Position numbers and translations under genes: made by a program
DNA from: Xanthomonas fragariae
GTDB lineage: Bacteria > Pseudomonadota > Gammaproteobacteria > Xanthomonadales > Xanthomonadaceae
Length of the DNA stretch: 64,000 nucleotides
Direction of reading: 5' to 3'
NCBI RefSeq assembly: GCF_900183975.1
Contig: NZ_LT853882.1
Location: 3,465,501-3,529,500, forward strand
Shown: positions 54,342 through 64,000 of the stretch, one piece after another
Layout: each line of letters begins with the position of its first letter
How positions within the stretch are numbered: position 1 is the first letter of the stretch
Notes under the pieces: model-generated
Told to the model about the DNA's origin: nothing
What the model saw: the letters and a program-made list of their open reading frames with translations, nothing else
The model's database searches: none

Positions 54342-56684
54342 ATGCTGGAACACTACGGGTTACCGCTTGCGCTGGGTTGTGCGGTCTTGGCACTCATCTA
54401 TGGGATTGTGTCGGCACGCTGGGTAATCGCGCAGCCGGGAGGCAATGCACGAATGCAGGAGATCGCCGCCGCGATCCAGGAAGGCGCGCGTGCCTATCTC
54501 AACAGGCAATACCTCACCATTTCGATTGCCGGCGGCGTGCTGTTCGTGCTGGTTGGGCTGTTCTGGAGCTGGTACACAGCGATCGGCTTCGCGATCGGCG
54601 CAGTGTTGTCGGGACTGGCCGGCTATATCGGCATGAATGTCTCGGTGCGCGCCAACGTGCGTACTGCCGAGGCCGCACGGCATGGCATCGGCAAGGCGAT
54701 GGATGTGGCGTTCCGTGGCGGCACCATCACCGGCATGTTGGTGGTGGGCCTTGGCCTGCTCGGCGTGGCCGGTTACTACGCGGTACTGCAAGCGATGGGC
54801 TTGCCACTGGAAGAGAACCTGCATGCGCTGGTTGGATTGGCGTTCGGGTCGTCGTTGATTTCGATCTTCGCGCGTTTGGGTGGTGGTATTTTCACCAAGG
54901 GCGCAGACGTAGGCGCGGATCTGGTCGGCAAGATCGAAGCCGGCATTCCCGAGGACGACCCGCGTAATCCGGCGGTGATCGCGGACAATGTCGGCGACAA
55001 CGTCGGCGACTGCGCGAGCATGGCGGCGGATCTGTTCGAAACCTATGCGGTCACCGTGATCGCTACCATGCTGCTCGGCAATTTGACGCTTACCGAAACC
55101 GGGCCACACGCGGTGCTGTATCCGCTGGTACTCGGTGGTGTGTCGATCATCGCCTCGATCGTCGGCGCGGCCCTCGTCGAGGTCGCAGCAGGTGGCTCGA
55201 TCATGGGCGCGCTTTACAAAGGCGTGATCGTTTCCGGCGTGCTTACTGCGCTCGCCTATTGGCCGATCACCCAGTCGCTGATGCGCGACAACAGCCACGG
55301 CGCCACGTCGTTGTATGCCTGCGCATTGATCGGCCTGGTGCTCACCGGCTTGATCGTGTGGATCACCGAGTATTACACCGGCACCCAATACAAGCCGGTG
55401 CAGCATGTTGCAGCAGCGAGCACCACCGGTCATGGCACCAACATCATTGCCGGCTTGGGCGTCTCGATGAAATCCACTGCGCTGCCTGTCATCGCAGTGT
55501 GTGCCGCGATATGGGGCGCATTCCACTTTGGCGGGTTGTACGGCATTGCGATCGCTGCAACAGCGATGTTGTCGATGGCCGGCATGATCGTTGCGCTGGA
55601 CGCCTACGGGCCGATCACCGACAACGCCGGCGGTATTGCCGAAATGGCCGAGTTGCCGCCAGAAGTACGCAACATCACCGACCCGCTGGATGCGGTGGGA
55701 AACACCACCAAAGCAGTGACCAAGGGCTATGCGATGGGCTCGGCAGCGCTGGCTGCACTGGTGCTGTTTGCCGACTACACCCACAACCTGCAGGCGGCCA
55801 ATCCCAACGTAGCGTTCACGTTTGATTTGTCCAACCACACGGTGATCATCGGCTTGTTGATCGGCGGACTGATCCCGTATCTGTTCGGGGCGATGGCGAT
55901 GGAAGCGGTGGGCCGCGCGGCAGGGGCAGTGGTCGAGGAAGTGCGTCGCCAGTTCCGCGAGATCCCCGGCATCATGGCCGGCACCGCCAAACCGCAATAC
56001 GACCGCGCGGTGGACATGCTGACCCGCTCGGCAATCCGCGAAATGATCGTGCCTTCGCTACTGCCGCTCGTCGCTCCCGTCGTGGTCGGGCCGCTGCTCG
56101 GCCCACGCGCACTGGGTGGCTTGCTGATCGGCAGAATCGTGACCGGCTTGTTCCTGGCGATTTCCATGACCACTGGCGGCGGTGCCTGGGACAACGCCAA
56201 GAAGTACATCGAAGACGGCCACTTCGGCGGCAAGGGCAGCGAGGCACACAAAGCTGCAATCACTGGCGACACGGTCGGTGACCCGTACAAGGACACTGCC
56301 GGGCCTGCGATCAATCCGCTGATCAAGATCATCAATATCGTGGCTTTGCTGTTGGTCCCAGACGTACGCACTGTTTGGAGCCAACCCAACGCTGTGGTTA
56401 ACGCCGCAATCGCACTTACCCACCGACCAAGCGCGCCCCATGAATTAGCTGGAGGGCGCGAAAGGCTGCACGACCATGTGCAGCCCTCTAACATCAGGCT
56501 CAAAGGCAACCGATCAATCCGTCGTAGATCGGCGACGCGCCGTTCGGCAGCGGCTCGAACAGCGGATTGTTTACCCCAAGCGTGCGATACATCTCGTCCA
56601 GGCGGGTCCCATCCTTCAATGGCGCCGTGCAGCGCCAGACCCGGCTATCCGAGTGTAGGAACCCGCTGCGGGGATCGACGCTGA
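54342..56684 (+). CDS. hppA: Proton-pumping membrane pyrophosphatase, with aberrant C-terminal extension
   Basis: Pumps H+ using PPi hydrolysis. Start ATG 54342 ([20 protein letters not shown]), preceded by [28 protein letters not shown] and [20 protein letters not shown] bind PPi-Mg; [16 protein letters not shown] has Lys at the position marking K+-independent enzymes; the last conserved part is [17 protein letters not shown] then [10 protein letters not shown] at about 56360. The family normally ends within a few residues there. Here the frame goes on for about 108 residues of unrelated text and overlaps the next, antisense gene, so the stop was probably lost by an indel near 56360. Confidence 0.9.
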   Translation: MLEHYGLPLALGCAVLALIYGIVSARWVIAQPGGNARMQEIAAAIQEGARAYLNRQYLTISIAGGVLFVLVGLFWSWYTAIGFAIGAVLSGLAGYIGMNVSVRANVRTAEAARHGIGKAMDVAFRGGTITGMLVVGLGLLGVAGYYAVLQAMGLPLEENLHALVGLAFGSSLISIFARLGGGIFTKGADVGADLVGKIEAGIPEDDPRNPAVIADNVGDNVGDCASMAADLFETYAVTVIATMLLGNLTLTETGPHAVLYPLVLGGVSIIASIVGAALVEVAAGGSIMGALYKGVIVSGVLTALAYWPITQSLMRDNSHGATSLYACALIGLVLTGLIVWITEYYTGTQYKPVQHVAAASTTGHGTNIIAGLGVSMKSTALPVIAVCAAIWGAFHFGGLYGIAIAATAMLSMAGMIVALDAYGPITDNAGGIAEMAELPPEVRNITDPLDAVGNTTKAVTKGYAMGSAALAALVLFADYTHNLQAANPNVAFTFDLSNHTVIIGLLIGGLIPYLFGAMAMEAVGRAAGAVVEEVRRQFREIPGIMAGTAKPQYDRAVDMLTRSAIREMIVPSLLPLVAPVVVGPLLGPRALGGLLIGRIVTGLFLAISMTTGGGAWDNAKKYIEDGHFGGKGSEAHKAAITGDTVGDPYKDTAGPAINPLIKIINIVALLLVPDVRTVWSQPNAVVNAAIALTHRPSAPHELAGGRERLHDHVQPSNIRLKGNRSIRRRSATRRSAAARTADCLPQACDTSRPGGSHPSMAPCSARPGYPSVGTRCGDRR

Positions 56685-56982
56685 GCTCGCTGGCACCAAA
56701 TGTCCAGATGCAGCTGCGCACCACCCCGGTCACACGATGCACCGAGCAACGGAAGCGCAGCGGCTGATAGTCGCTGAACTCGCCGCCGCAAAAGGTGTCG
56801 CCGCAAATCTGGTCGAAGTCGTGATCCAGACGCTGTTCCAGATCGATGAACGCCTCCCAGCCTTCGCCATTGGCCGGCCAGTCCACCGCGTCCACGAAGG
56901 TCGGCGGTGGCGTTTCCGCGGCGGCAAGCTGTGCGATGAGGGACAGCAGCAATACGACGAGCAAACGCGCGAGCCTGGACAT
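56500..56982 (-). CDS. Secreted protein of unknown function
   Basis: 160 aa from ATG 56982 ([20 protein letters not shown]), preceded by GGGAA. The signal peptide is cleaved probably after AAAE. The mature chain has [40 protein letters not shown] and [20 protein letters not shown]; five or six Cys suggest disulfides. Conserved-looking but not recognised. It is convergent with hppA, whose aberrant extension overlaps its 3' part antisense. Confidence 0.8.
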   Translation of the reverse strand: MSRLARLLVVLLLSLIAQLAAAETPPPTFVDAVDWPANGEGWEAFIDLEQRLDHDFDQICGDTFCGGEFSDYQPLRFRCSVHRVTGVVRSCIWTFGASELSVDPRSGFLHSDSRVWRCTAPLKDGTRLDEMYRTLGVNNPLFEPLPNGASPIYDGLIGCL

Positions 56983-57178
56983 GGCGATTCCCGAACAATG
57001 GATGAGCCTGTAGCGTGCACCGCAGTGTTGGTTGTAATGATCGGCGACCTCCTCGCGATGAACGCGGGCTATGCCGCGCTCGACCGTCAGAACATTGCCC
57101 ATTCAGTATCGCTGCAGCGCAACAGCCGAACGCGTAGAATCGTGTTCCACACACAGCTGACGCCTCGGAGCTACCCGC

Positions 57179-57715
57179 ATGGGCCTTGAACTGGTCACCT
57201 CTGGCAAAAATCTGCCGGAAGAAATCAACGTCGTCATCGAGATCCCGAAGGATTCCGAGCCGGTCAAGTACGAAGTGGACAAGGCCAGCGGCGCGATCTT
57301 CGTCGACCGCATCCTGTCGACCCCGATGCGCTATCCCTGCAATTACGGCTACGTGCCCAACACCCTGTGCGGCGACGGCGACCCGGCCGATGTGCTGGTG
57401 GTGTTGCCGCTGCCGCTGGTTCCGGGCTCGGTGGTGCGTTGCCGTCCGGTAGGCGTGCTGCGTATGAGCGACGAGGCCGGCAGCGACGAAAAGATCCTAG
57501 CCGTGCCGATCGAGAAGATTTTCTCCGGCTACGCGCACATCGAAGACATCGACCAGGTGTCCAGCCACTGGATGGAACGTATTGGCCATTTCTTTGAGCA
57601 TTACAAGGATTTGGAGAAGGGCAAGTGGGTCAAGCTGGACGGTTGGGGCGGCGCGGCCGAGGCCAAGCGCATTCTGGTGGAGTCGGTAGAGCGCTATAAT
57701 TCCGACGCCCCCTGA
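57179..57715 (+). CDS. ppa: Inorganic pyrophosphatase, soluble family I
   Basis: 178 aa; hydrolyses PPi to phosphate. [54 protein letters not shown] (Mg-binding Asp cluster) and VEHPF-region equivalent [20 protein letters not shown] define family I. GGAG lies 9 bases before ATG. Together with pfp and hppA it sets the cell's PPi level. Confidence 0.98.
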   Translation: MGLELVTSGKNLPEEINVVIEIPKDSEPVKYEVDKASGAIFVDRILSTPMRYPCNYGYVPNTLCGDGDPADVLVVLPLPLVPGSVVRCRPVGVLRMSDEAGSDEKILAVPIEKIFSGYAHIEDIDQVSSHWMERIGHFFEHYKDLEKGKWVKLDGWGGAAEAKRILVESVERYNSDAP

Positions 57716-57861
57716 TCCATCAACCGTGATGCACACCAGCAGACGCGAAGCGATCGGGATCACGCTTCTGGCGTGATCCCGATGACCGCCGTCGGCAGAT
57801 TGGGTACATTGCCGGCAGCGTCTGGCCGGTGCCTGTCACCGGTGACTCTTGGGGAAGCGCC

Positions 57862-58977
57862 TTGCGTATTCTGTTTGTTGGGGACGAAGCAAGTCTTCCG
57901 TCCGACCTTATCGACTATGTTGCCGATATCGGCGACCAGTGGCAGACACAGCAGGTGGCCGACGGAAATTCGGCGATTGAAGCTACCGTACTGTCGCCGT
58001 TCGATGCGGTCATCGTCGCCCCCGTGTTGGCGGACCTCACTGCCGCCACATTGCTGGGGCAGATTCGTACGCTGCGCCCGGACACCATTCGCATCGCCTT
58101 GATCGATGGGCAAGACGGCCAGCGCACGCCGCCCGCCCGCATCATCGGCGTGGCGCATCGCTTCCTGCCGATGCCGTTGGCGCCGGAAGTGCTGCTCGAA
58201 GCGGTCATCAGCCTGGAAGAGTTGCGCGATCTGCTCAGCAACCCGCGTCTGCGCGCAGCGATCGGACGTATCGAAAAACTGCCGTCGCCACCACACCTTT
58301 ATCTGAGTCTGATGCACGCGCTGGAAGAAGACGATGGCGCCGATGCGGCGGACATTGCCAAGCTGATCGCCGGCGACCCGGCGATCGCGGCCAAGGTGTT
58401 GCAGCTGTGCAATTCGGCCTTCTTTTCCGGCGGCAGCAGCATCACCGATCTGCGCACGGCAGTGACCCGCCTGGGCGTGGCGACATTGCGCGATCTGGTG
58501 CTGGCCAGCGAAGTATTCTCGGTGCAGACCCTCGCTCCGGCCGAGCGCAGCGCAATGCAGCGCCGCGCCCTGCTCTCCTCGCGCTTGGCGGCCAAGATAC
58601 TGCCGCCAACCAGTGCAGAACTCGGCTCCACCGCCGCGCTTCTGGCCGATATCGGCCTGTTGCTGCCTGGAGTTCGCGACGAGCGCGGACCGCCGCTGGA
58701 AGGGGGCGACGAGCGCCCTGGTCACACCGAAGCCGGTGCGTACCTGCTCGGTCTATGGGGCCTGCCGATGCCGATCATCGAAGCGGTGGCCTTCTATCGC
58801 AACCCTCAGCGCTCCAGCCTGCGCAGTTTCTGGGTGACCGGTGCGGTGCATGTTGCAACGGCACTGGCCAGCGGCGAAACTGTGGACGAAGAGTATCTGA
58901 CCAAGGTAGGCGTCATCACCCGCTTGCCGGTCTGGCGCGAGCAGGCTGATACGTTATTGGGGCTTGCCGATGCGTGA
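57862..58977 (+). CDS. HDOD-domain protein with degenerate receiver domain
   Basis: 371 aa from TTG 57862 (RILFVGDEASLPSDLIDYVA), with GGGGAAG 5 bases upstream; an in-frame GTG at 57829 would add 11 residues. Residues 1-115 are receiver-like, but the phospho-acceptor strand reads FDAVIVAPVLAD with no Asp in the usual place. The HDOD domain (about 135-330) has LPSPPHLYLSLMHAL, ADIAKLIAGDPAIAAKVLQL and LCNSAFFSGGSSITDLRTAV, without an HD metal pair. It is likely a signalling adaptor. A strong terminator follows. Confidence 0.9.
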   Translation: MRILFVGDEASLPSDLIDYVADIGDQWQTQQVADGNSAIEATVLSPFDAVIVAPVLADLTAATLLGQIRTLRPDTIRIALIDGQDGQRTPPARIIGVAHRFLPMPLAPEVLLEAVISLEELRDLLSNPRLRAAIGRIEKLPSPPHLYLSLMHALEEDDGADAADIAKLIAGDPAIAAKVLQLCNSAFFSGGSSITDLRTAVTRLGVATLRDLVLASEVFSVQTLAPAERSAMQRRALLSSRLAAKILPPTSAELGSTAALLADIGLLLPGVRDERGPPLEGGDERPGHTEAGAYLLGLWGLPMPIIEAVAFYRNPQRSSLRSFWVTGAVHVATALASGETVDEEYLTKVGVITRLPVWREQADTLLGLADA

Positions 58978-59002
58978 GTGGATGGTAATGCGGTTGATGA
59001 AC

Positions 59003-59035
59003 AAAAAAGGCGCGACATGGTCGCGCCCTTTTTCT
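59003..59035 (+). terminator. Terminator after the HDOD gene
   Basis: GGCGCGAC and GTCGCGCC pair around ATG, with six A residues before and CTTTTT after, so it can act in both directions. The 212 bp between it and the next terminator hold nothing recognisable. Confidence 0.88.
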
Positions 59036-59247
59036 TTGAGTTCTTTCGAGGCGTTCTTTCGACTGCACTGTACAGATGCATATGCAGCGCTCCGGTGTGC
59101 ACCTCAGCAAGCATGGAGGCAATCGATATGTACCGATATCGATGATTCCGTAGGATGCCGAAAAAGCGCGCTTAACAAGGCACGCCTCTTGGCAATGACC
59201 CCGCCATATCTCGCACGCAATCACACGCGACTTTAAGCGAACCACAG

Positions 59248-59278
59248 AAAAAGCGGGCCTTTCGGCCCGCTTTTCTTT
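59248..59278 (-). terminator. Terminator of the TonB-dependent receptor gene
   Basis: AAAAGCGGGCC and GGCCCGCTTTT form an 11-bp stem around TTTC, T-rich on both strands; 24 bp past the receptor stop. Confidence 0.88.
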
Positions 59279-59301
59279 AAAACCTTACGACGCTTAGATG
59301 A

Positions 59302-62190
59302 TCAGAAGCGCTGGTTGTACTGCATGAACAGGAATCGGTCGTAATCGAGCATCGGATCGATCGCAGCGGTGCTGCTGTTGGTGATCGAGTAGGTGATCGG
59401 CGGCTTCTTGTTCCACACGTTGCGTGCGCCGATGGTCACGCTGCCGTTCCATGGAGCCTGCCAGCTGACAGAGGCGTCCTGATAGGAGATCGAGCCCTTC
59501 TTGTTGGCTCCGTTACCGCCGCCCCATGCCGGGTTGGACGTCTGGTAGCTGGGGTCGTTGCACTCGATACCAGCCGCGGCATCCCAGCAGTAGTCACGGA
59601 AGCCACCGTAGTAACGCAGATCCCAGCTGGCCGACAACGCATCACGCGACCAACCCACACCCAACGTAGCTCGCACGCGCGGGTAGTTCCAATAACCGGC
59701 ATAGTTCTGCCACTCGGCACCAGACTCGGCCTGAGATTTGTAAGTGGTCAGGTAGTTGGTGTCGAGGTTGACGACGAACTTGCCGATACCCATTTCAGGC
59801 AAACGGTAACGCACGCCGAAGTTATAGCCTTCGGTTTCCAGACGACCCAGGTTGACGTTGCCACGGCTCAGCGTTGTGACCTGACCGGTCACCGCATCGC
59901 GACCGAAGTCGGCGCAGTAGCTTTCCAGATTATTGAGGTAGCAATTGTTCAACACATCATCGGCCGACAACAACGTAATGATGTTGGAGATCGAGATCCG
60001 GTACCAATCTAGCGAGAAGTCCAGACCCTGCACCCAGTGCGGGCTATAGACCATGCCGACGGTGCGGGTAATGCTGCGTTCCGGCTCCAGCTCGGCATTG
60101 CCGACGCCAGAATTGAAAGGCGCATTGCCCTGTACATCGCGACGGGCCACCGGGTTGCCAGCACTATCGGTCTGACGGAAGTCAGCTGGCAGGCCTGCGC
60201 CAGCGCAGCGTGCTGCCACCCCGCTGTTGCCCAACGAACCGAAGGTCGCATCGCACGGATCGGTGAAGGTGTCGAACGTCTGCGAGCCACCACCGAAGGT
60301 GTCGGCCAGCGTCGGCGCCCGGAAGCCGGTGCCGTAGGTACCACGCACCAGCAGGTCGTCGATCGGCTTCCAGGTGAAGCTGAACTTGCTGTTGGTGGTA
60401 TCGCCGAAGCGGCTGTAGTTGCTGTAACGCGCAGCGACGTCGAACGACAGTTGCTTGGCGCCCGGCAGATCCTTCAGTACCGGAATCAAGAACTCCAGAT
60501 AGGCTTCGTTAGTCTGGTAGCTACCTTCGGTTGCCTGTGCGGCCAGATCGGTGGTGTAACCGGCGCTGGACAGCATGTCCGGATAATCGTAGCCGCTGAT
60601 TTCACGGTGTTCGACACCGGCAGCGAAGCCCAGCTCACCTGCCGGCAAATCGAATAGGCCACCGGTGATGTTGGCATTCCACTGCTTGCTCAGGCTCTGC
60701 TGCGTTGCCTGACCCAGCGCATTGATGTACTGCAGGGCGTCCGGGGTGGAGGCCGACGGGCCGCCCAGGACGTTGAACGGGGTGCACTGGCCCAGCGCAT
60801 TGCTGGTGCCCAGCGGTAGCGGGCTGGCCGCAGTACCGCACTGCACCTGGCCCTGTGCATTGAGGAACGACGGACCGATCGCCTTCTGCAACGCCAACAG
60901 GTTGATGTTGCCGCGCGAGACCTGAGTCACGTCGTATTTGTTGTAGTTGAAACCGACGTCCCAGTTCCAGCCGTGACTGCCGACATCGAGCACGCCTTCC
61001 AGCGCTGCATCGAGGTGGGTGGACTTGACGTTGCTCTCGGTGGTGCGCGGCAACTCGACGATACGGCGGAACCAGCTGTTGATGTCTTGGCCGACCGGGT
61101 TGTAGTAGCTGCTGCCGCTGATCGCCACCGGGAACTGCGGCTGCGATGCGGCCTGCAGAGGATAGCCGGCAATCTGACGGTTTGACTCGCGCTCGGAATA
61201 CATCGCCGTCGACTTGAAGGTGATGCTGTCGGTGATGTTGTAGCTGCCGCTTGTGAAGACCGACTTGTTCTTGCTGGACTGCTGCAACATCATCTGGTTG
61301 ACGCTGTTGTAGTAATCGTCGGTGGTGATCTCGTTGTGGTAGTTGGCAAGGTTGCGCGAGTCTGCGCCGACGCCGCTACCATCGAACGAGCCGGTGTGGT
61401 TGAGGATGTAGGTTTGGTCGTCGGAGGTGAAACGGCCCCACGGGCCGGTCGCGCTCAGGCTTTCTTCGATGTGGTTCGGGCCAGACGAGTAACGAGTCAG
61501 CGCGCGAGCCCTGGCCCACACTGGATCCTCCTGGGTGTAGTTGACGCCAAACACCAGTGACGAACGCTCGTTGGTGGTACCTGCGGTGAAGGAATACTGC
61601 TCCTTGGAACCATCACCACGGCCGTTCTGGCCGAAGTACGCCGACGCTTCTGCGCCGTCGTAATTGTGGCGCAGGATGATGTTGACTACACCGGCCACTG
61701 CGTCGGAACCATAGATCGCCGAAGCGCCGTCCTTCAAGACTTCGATGCGCTCGATCAGCGCGCTCGGAATCGTGGACATGTCGCTCAGGCCAGACAGGCT
61801 GCTGGTCCAACGCTTGCCGTTCACCAGCACCAGGGTACGGTTCTCACCCAGGTTATACAGGTTGACGTACTGGCCGCCCTGTTCCGGATCGGAGGTCAGC
61901 ACTGATGCCTTGCTGTAGGTCTGCGTACCAGCAATCGACAAGTTCTGGAGGATGTCGCCAACGCTGACAAGGCCCGACTTCTGAATGTCCTGCTGGGTGA
62001 CGGTAAACACCGGCTGTGCGGTTTCCACGTCAACCGAGCGGATGCGCGAGCCGGTAATTTCAATGCGGTCCAACGTCGTGGTCGACGGTGCGGACTGCTC
62101 TTGTGCATTGGCAGCGAATGCCGGCGTCAACGCGATCGCAATACCGGCGGGCAACAAGCCCAGCCGCACTGCGGAAGTGCGAAGGTTCAT
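59302..62190 (-). CDS. TonB-dependent outer-membrane receptor
   Basis: 962 aa from ATG 62190 (MNLRTSAVRLGLLPAGIAIA), preceded by GGAGAG. After a signal peptide (to about residue 30) comes a TonB-box-like TTLDRIEITGSRIRSVD, the plug domain (VFTVTQQDIQKSGLVSVGDI, LVLVNGKRW, ERIEVLKDGASAIYGSDAVA) and a 22-strand barrel ending in aromatic MQYNQRF. It imports an unknown ligand, typically a carbohydrate or siderophore in xanthomonads. An AraC-type gene lies 50 bp upstream on the same strand. Confidence 0.95.
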   Translation of the reverse strand: MNLRTSAVRLGLLPAGIAIALTPAFAANAQEQSAPSTTTLDRIEITGSRIRSVDVETAQPVFTVTQQDIQKSGLVSVGDILQNLSIAGTQTYSKASVLTSDPEQGGQYVNLYNLGENRTLVLVNGKRWTSSLSGLSDMSTIPSALIERIEVLKDGASAIYGSDAVAGVVNIILRHNYDGAEASAYFGQNGRGDGSKEQYSFTAGTTNERSSLVFGVNYTQEDPVWARARALTRYSSGPNHIEESLSATGPWGRFTSDDQTYILNHTGSFDGSGVGADSRNLANYHNEITTDDYYNSVNQMMLQQSSKNKSVFTSGSYNITDSITFKSTAMYSERESNRQIAGYPLQAASQPQFPVAISGSSYYNPVGQDINSWFRRIVELPRTTESNVKSTHLDAALEGVLDVGSHGWNWDVGFNYNKYDVTQVSRGNINLLALQKAIGPSFLNAQGQVQCGTAASPLPLGTSNALGQCTPFNVLGGPSASTPDALQYINALGQATQQSLSKQWNANITGGLFDLPAGELGFAAGVEHREISGYDYPDMLSSAGYTTDLAAQATEGSYQTNEAYLEFLIPVLKDLPGAKQLSFDVAARYSNYSRFGDTTNSKFSFTWKPIDDLLVRGTYGTGFRAPTLADTFGGGSQTFDTFTDPCDATFGSLGNSGVAARCAGAGLPADFRQTDSAGNPVARRDVQGNAPFNSGVGNAELEPERSITRTVGMVYSPHWVQGLDFSLDWYRISISNIITLLSADDVLNNCYLNNLESYCADFGRDAVTGQVTTLSRGNVNLGRLETEGYNFGVRYRLPEMGIGKFVVNLDTNYLTTYKSQAESGAEWQNYAGYWNYPRVRATLGVGWSRDALSASWDLRYYGGFRDYCWDAAAGIECNDPSYQTSNPAWGGGNGANKKGSISYQDASVSWQAPWNGSVTIGARNVWNKKPPITYSITNSSTAAIDPMLDYDRFLFMQYNQRF

Positions 62191-62239
62191 CAATCTCTCC
62201 AAGGATTCGTTAGTGGCACGTTAAGCGCCTCCGTCCAAG

Positions 62240-63133
62240 TTACGATTGCGTAAACACCGTGGCTTTGCGCGTCGCGTTCCGTGGCTTTGCCGAATCTGGC
62301 GAATTTTCCGTTTGATCGCGGTAGTGCGATGCGCAGACACCAAAGCGCGCACGAAAGGCACGCGCGAAGCTGCAGCAATTGTCGAAGCCGCTAGCGGCCG
62401 CAACCTCGCCGATCATCATCGAGGTATCACGCAATAGGTCGGATGCACGCTCCAGACGCAAACGCGCCGACAAAGCCTGCGGACTCTCTTCATACAAACT
62501 TTGAAAGGTCTTGGAGACATACCAACTGGAAAAGTTGGTCAGCTGCGCCAGCTCGCTGATACGCACCACGCGGTCGCTATTGCCTTCCAGATACAGTCGC
62601 GCACGCTGCATGCGACCGAACACCTGACGACGGCGGCTACGCGAGCGACCTGGGCAACGTTGTTCTTGCTCGATAAAGTCGCGTTGCATTGCGGCCAAGT
62701 GAAGCAACAACGGGCGTGCCGATGCGCTGCCGCTCTGTGCAGCGGCATGACGCCACAAACGCAACGCGATCCGCAGATCGCTACGCGATAGCTGGCTGCG
62801 GCCCGGATACAGCGTGGCGTCGGTCAATGCGGCCAGCGATTGCAAGCTGTCGCCATCGAGGCTGACGCCAACGCACAGCGCGCTGCGGTCTGTCTGCACA
62901 GTGGGATGCGAATCCTTGTCGAAGGCGATCCAGTCGCTGGTGCGCAGACGAAAACGCCCTTCCTTGGATTCCACCCAGGCTCGACCGCGCAACTGCACCC
63001 ACAGCGTGAATGTCGAAGCAACGGTCCGGATGCTGCCCAGACGCGAGGCTGCCAGACAGGTGGTCGAGGCCAACTCGCTGGCACCATCCAATGAAAGTGC
63101 AAGTCCGCGATCTGCGGTGATGACCTGTTGCAT
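62240..63133 (-). CDS. AraC-family transcriptional regulator
   Basis: 297 aa. The N-terminal part (1-170) is a ligand-sensing cupin-like domain with TFTLWVQLRGRAWVESKEGR and FRLRTSDWIAFDKDS. The C-terminal double helix-turn-helix (about 185-285) has VRISELAQLTNFSSWYVSKT, LYEESPQALSARLRLERASD and IGEVAAASGFDNCCSFARAF. It sits directly before the TonB-receptor gene in the same direction and probably regulates it. Confidence 0.93.
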   Translation of the reverse strand: MQQVITADRGLALSLDGASELASTTCLAASRLGSIRTVASTFTLWVQLRGRAWVESKEGRFRLRTSDWIAFDKDSHPTVQTDRSALCVGVSLDGDSLQSLAALTDATLYPGRSQLSRSDLRIALRLWRHAAAQSGSASARPLLLHLAAMQRDFIEQEQRCPGRSRSRRRQVFGRMQRARLYLEGNSDRVVRISELAQLTNFSSWYVSKTFQSLYEESPQALSARLRLERASDLLRDTSMMIGEVAAASGFDNCCSFARAFRARFGVCASHYRDQTENSPDSAKPRNATRKATVFTQS

Positions 63134-63296
63134 ATTGGCAGTGCCTTGTAAAAAAGATGGCGTGAGTCAGTAAGTTCCGACGAAGATGTGCCGAGATTGA
63201 CACGAAGCCTTTCCGAAGAACTTACGAAATTATTTTTCTCAACACGGACAACAGGTTGGAGATGAATCCTATGCTGACGGAAGAACACTCCGCTAG

Positions 63297-64000
63297 GGAA
63301 GGTCTGAACAACGCACCAGACCTCTAAAATTCGAGCCTGCTGCGTGCCAATAGCGCACAGAGTTGATGCGTACGATACGATTTCTACGGTTTCTTGCGGC
63401 GTTGGCTGGCGCCAGACAGCATTATCCCCTGGCCGGCAGCAACTGCCGGCGCACCATCCACAGATTGGATAGTGCGAACAGGGTCAGCACATGCGCGGTG
63501 TTCTTGGCCAGGCCGCGATAGCGGACCTTGGTGTAGCCAAACTGGCGTTTGATCACGCGGAATGGATGCTCCACCTTCGCACGCACACTTGCTTTGAAGT
63601 ATTCCCAACGTTCTTCCTGGCGGCGCTCGCGTTTGTTGCCAATGGCTTGAATCGTCGAACGCTTGGCGGCAATGAAAAAACCAGCCTTGCAGGTCTGCAG
63701 TTCTTCGCGTTTGTCCGCACCGGTGTAGCCGCTGTCGCCGAACACACTGTCTTCTTTGCCGTGCAGCAATGCGTGGGTCACCGTGACATCGGCCACATTG
63801 GCAGCCGTACAACGGACGTGGTGCACCAGCCCGGAAAACTCATCCACGCCGATGGGTGCCTTCATCCCGAAATACCACTGATTGCCTTTCTTGGTCTGAT
63901 GCATTTCAGGGTCGCGCGCGCGGTCGGTGTTCTTGGTCGAACTGGGCGCAGCGATCAGGGTTGCATCGACGATCGTGCCGGACCGCAGGCTCTGACCCTT
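63297..64000 (-). mobile_element. IS-C copy 4, cut by window edge
   Basis: It begins with the left terminal repeat GGAAGGTCTGAACAACGCAC after CTAG (63293-63296) and continues colinear with IS-C3 to the window end (704 of 1156 bp). It lies about 160 bp upstream of the araC start, so it may affect that gene's promoter. Confidence 0.94.
63422..64000 (-). CDS. IS5-family transposase (IS-C4), N-terminal part outside window
   Basis: The C-terminal 192 or so residues of the 322-aa IS-C transposase are visible without interruption, including FGDSGYTGADKREE and AKVEHPFRVIKRQFG, ending WMVRRQLLPARG. The first Asp motif is at the window edge. No disabling change is seen. Confidence 0.9.
   Translation of the reverse strand, partial: KGQSLRSGTIVDATLIAAPSSTKNTDRARDPEMHQTKKGNQWYFGMKAPIGVDEFSGLVHHVRCTAANVADVTVTHALLHGKEDSVFGDSGYTGADKREELQTCKAGFFIAAKRSTIQAIGNKRERRQEERWEYFKASVRAKVEHPFRVIKRQFGYTKVRYRGLAKNTAHVLTLFALSNLWMVRRQLLPARG

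Noticed and set aside
54360..55997. 545-codon minus-strand frame opposite hppA
   Set aside because: His/Arg/Gln-rich translation typical of antisense frames; hppA on the other strand is unmistakable.

Overview
The window looks like a chromosomal segment of a high-GC gammaproteobacterium of the Xanthomonas group, most likely X. oryzae or a close relative. This is inferred from protein character, conserved gene order, many IS5-type insertion sequences and several broken genes; no species search was possible. No tRNA, rRNA operon, CRISPR array or prophage was seen.

Layout. 1-6418 is a pile of insertion sequences behind the type IV pilus operon: four IS types in six copies (called here IS-C, IS-B, IS-D, IS-E), several nested in each other's target sites. 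6419-11343 is pilMNOPQ (minus), divergent from mrcA (PBP1a). 14.1-17.7 kb holds an unknown conserved gene, gltA, rpmE2 and a nucleoside hydrolase, then a second IS-E. 18.7-25.8 kb is a minus-strand housekeeping block (yicC, gmk, rpoZ, spoT, ridA, recG), divergent from rph-rdgB-hemW. 29-35.9 kb holds pepQ, the ygfB-pepP pair divergent from a ZapB-like gene, zapA, 6S RNA, fau, an EVE-domain gene and rpiA. 36-42 kb has DUF192, SirB1-like, rubredoxin, thiE, hemL and argD genes. 42-44.5 kb is a decayed zone (ion-channel pseudogene, DUF3829-like lipoprotein pseudogene split by IS-C3). 44.5-51.5 kb carries an SDR gene, a RIO-like kinase, a DedA-PAP2 fusion, a LON-domain gene, mpl and adk. 51.6-57.7 kb contains three pyrophosphate enzymes (pfp, hppA, ppa) with a type IV secretion remnant between them. 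The end holds an HDOD gene, an araC/TonB-receptor pair and a fourth, cut-off IS-C.

How it works together. Most genes are core: stringent response (spoT, rpoZ, gmk), peptidoglycan synthesis and recycling (mrcA, mpl), nucleotide clean-up (rdgB, rph), heme (hemL, hemW), pilus assembly and PPi-based glycolysis. The accessory signal is mobile DNA and decay: six nested ISs by pilQ, two further IS-C copies (IS-C3, IS-C4), one further IS-E copy, a 125-133 bp long-inverted-repeat element in two full copies plus one partial, and at least seven gene remnants. I found no convincing new defence or biosynthetic system. The most interesting items are the IS stack with a reconstructable insertion order, the long-inverted-repeat element, and the hppA reading frame running past its expected end into an antisense gene.
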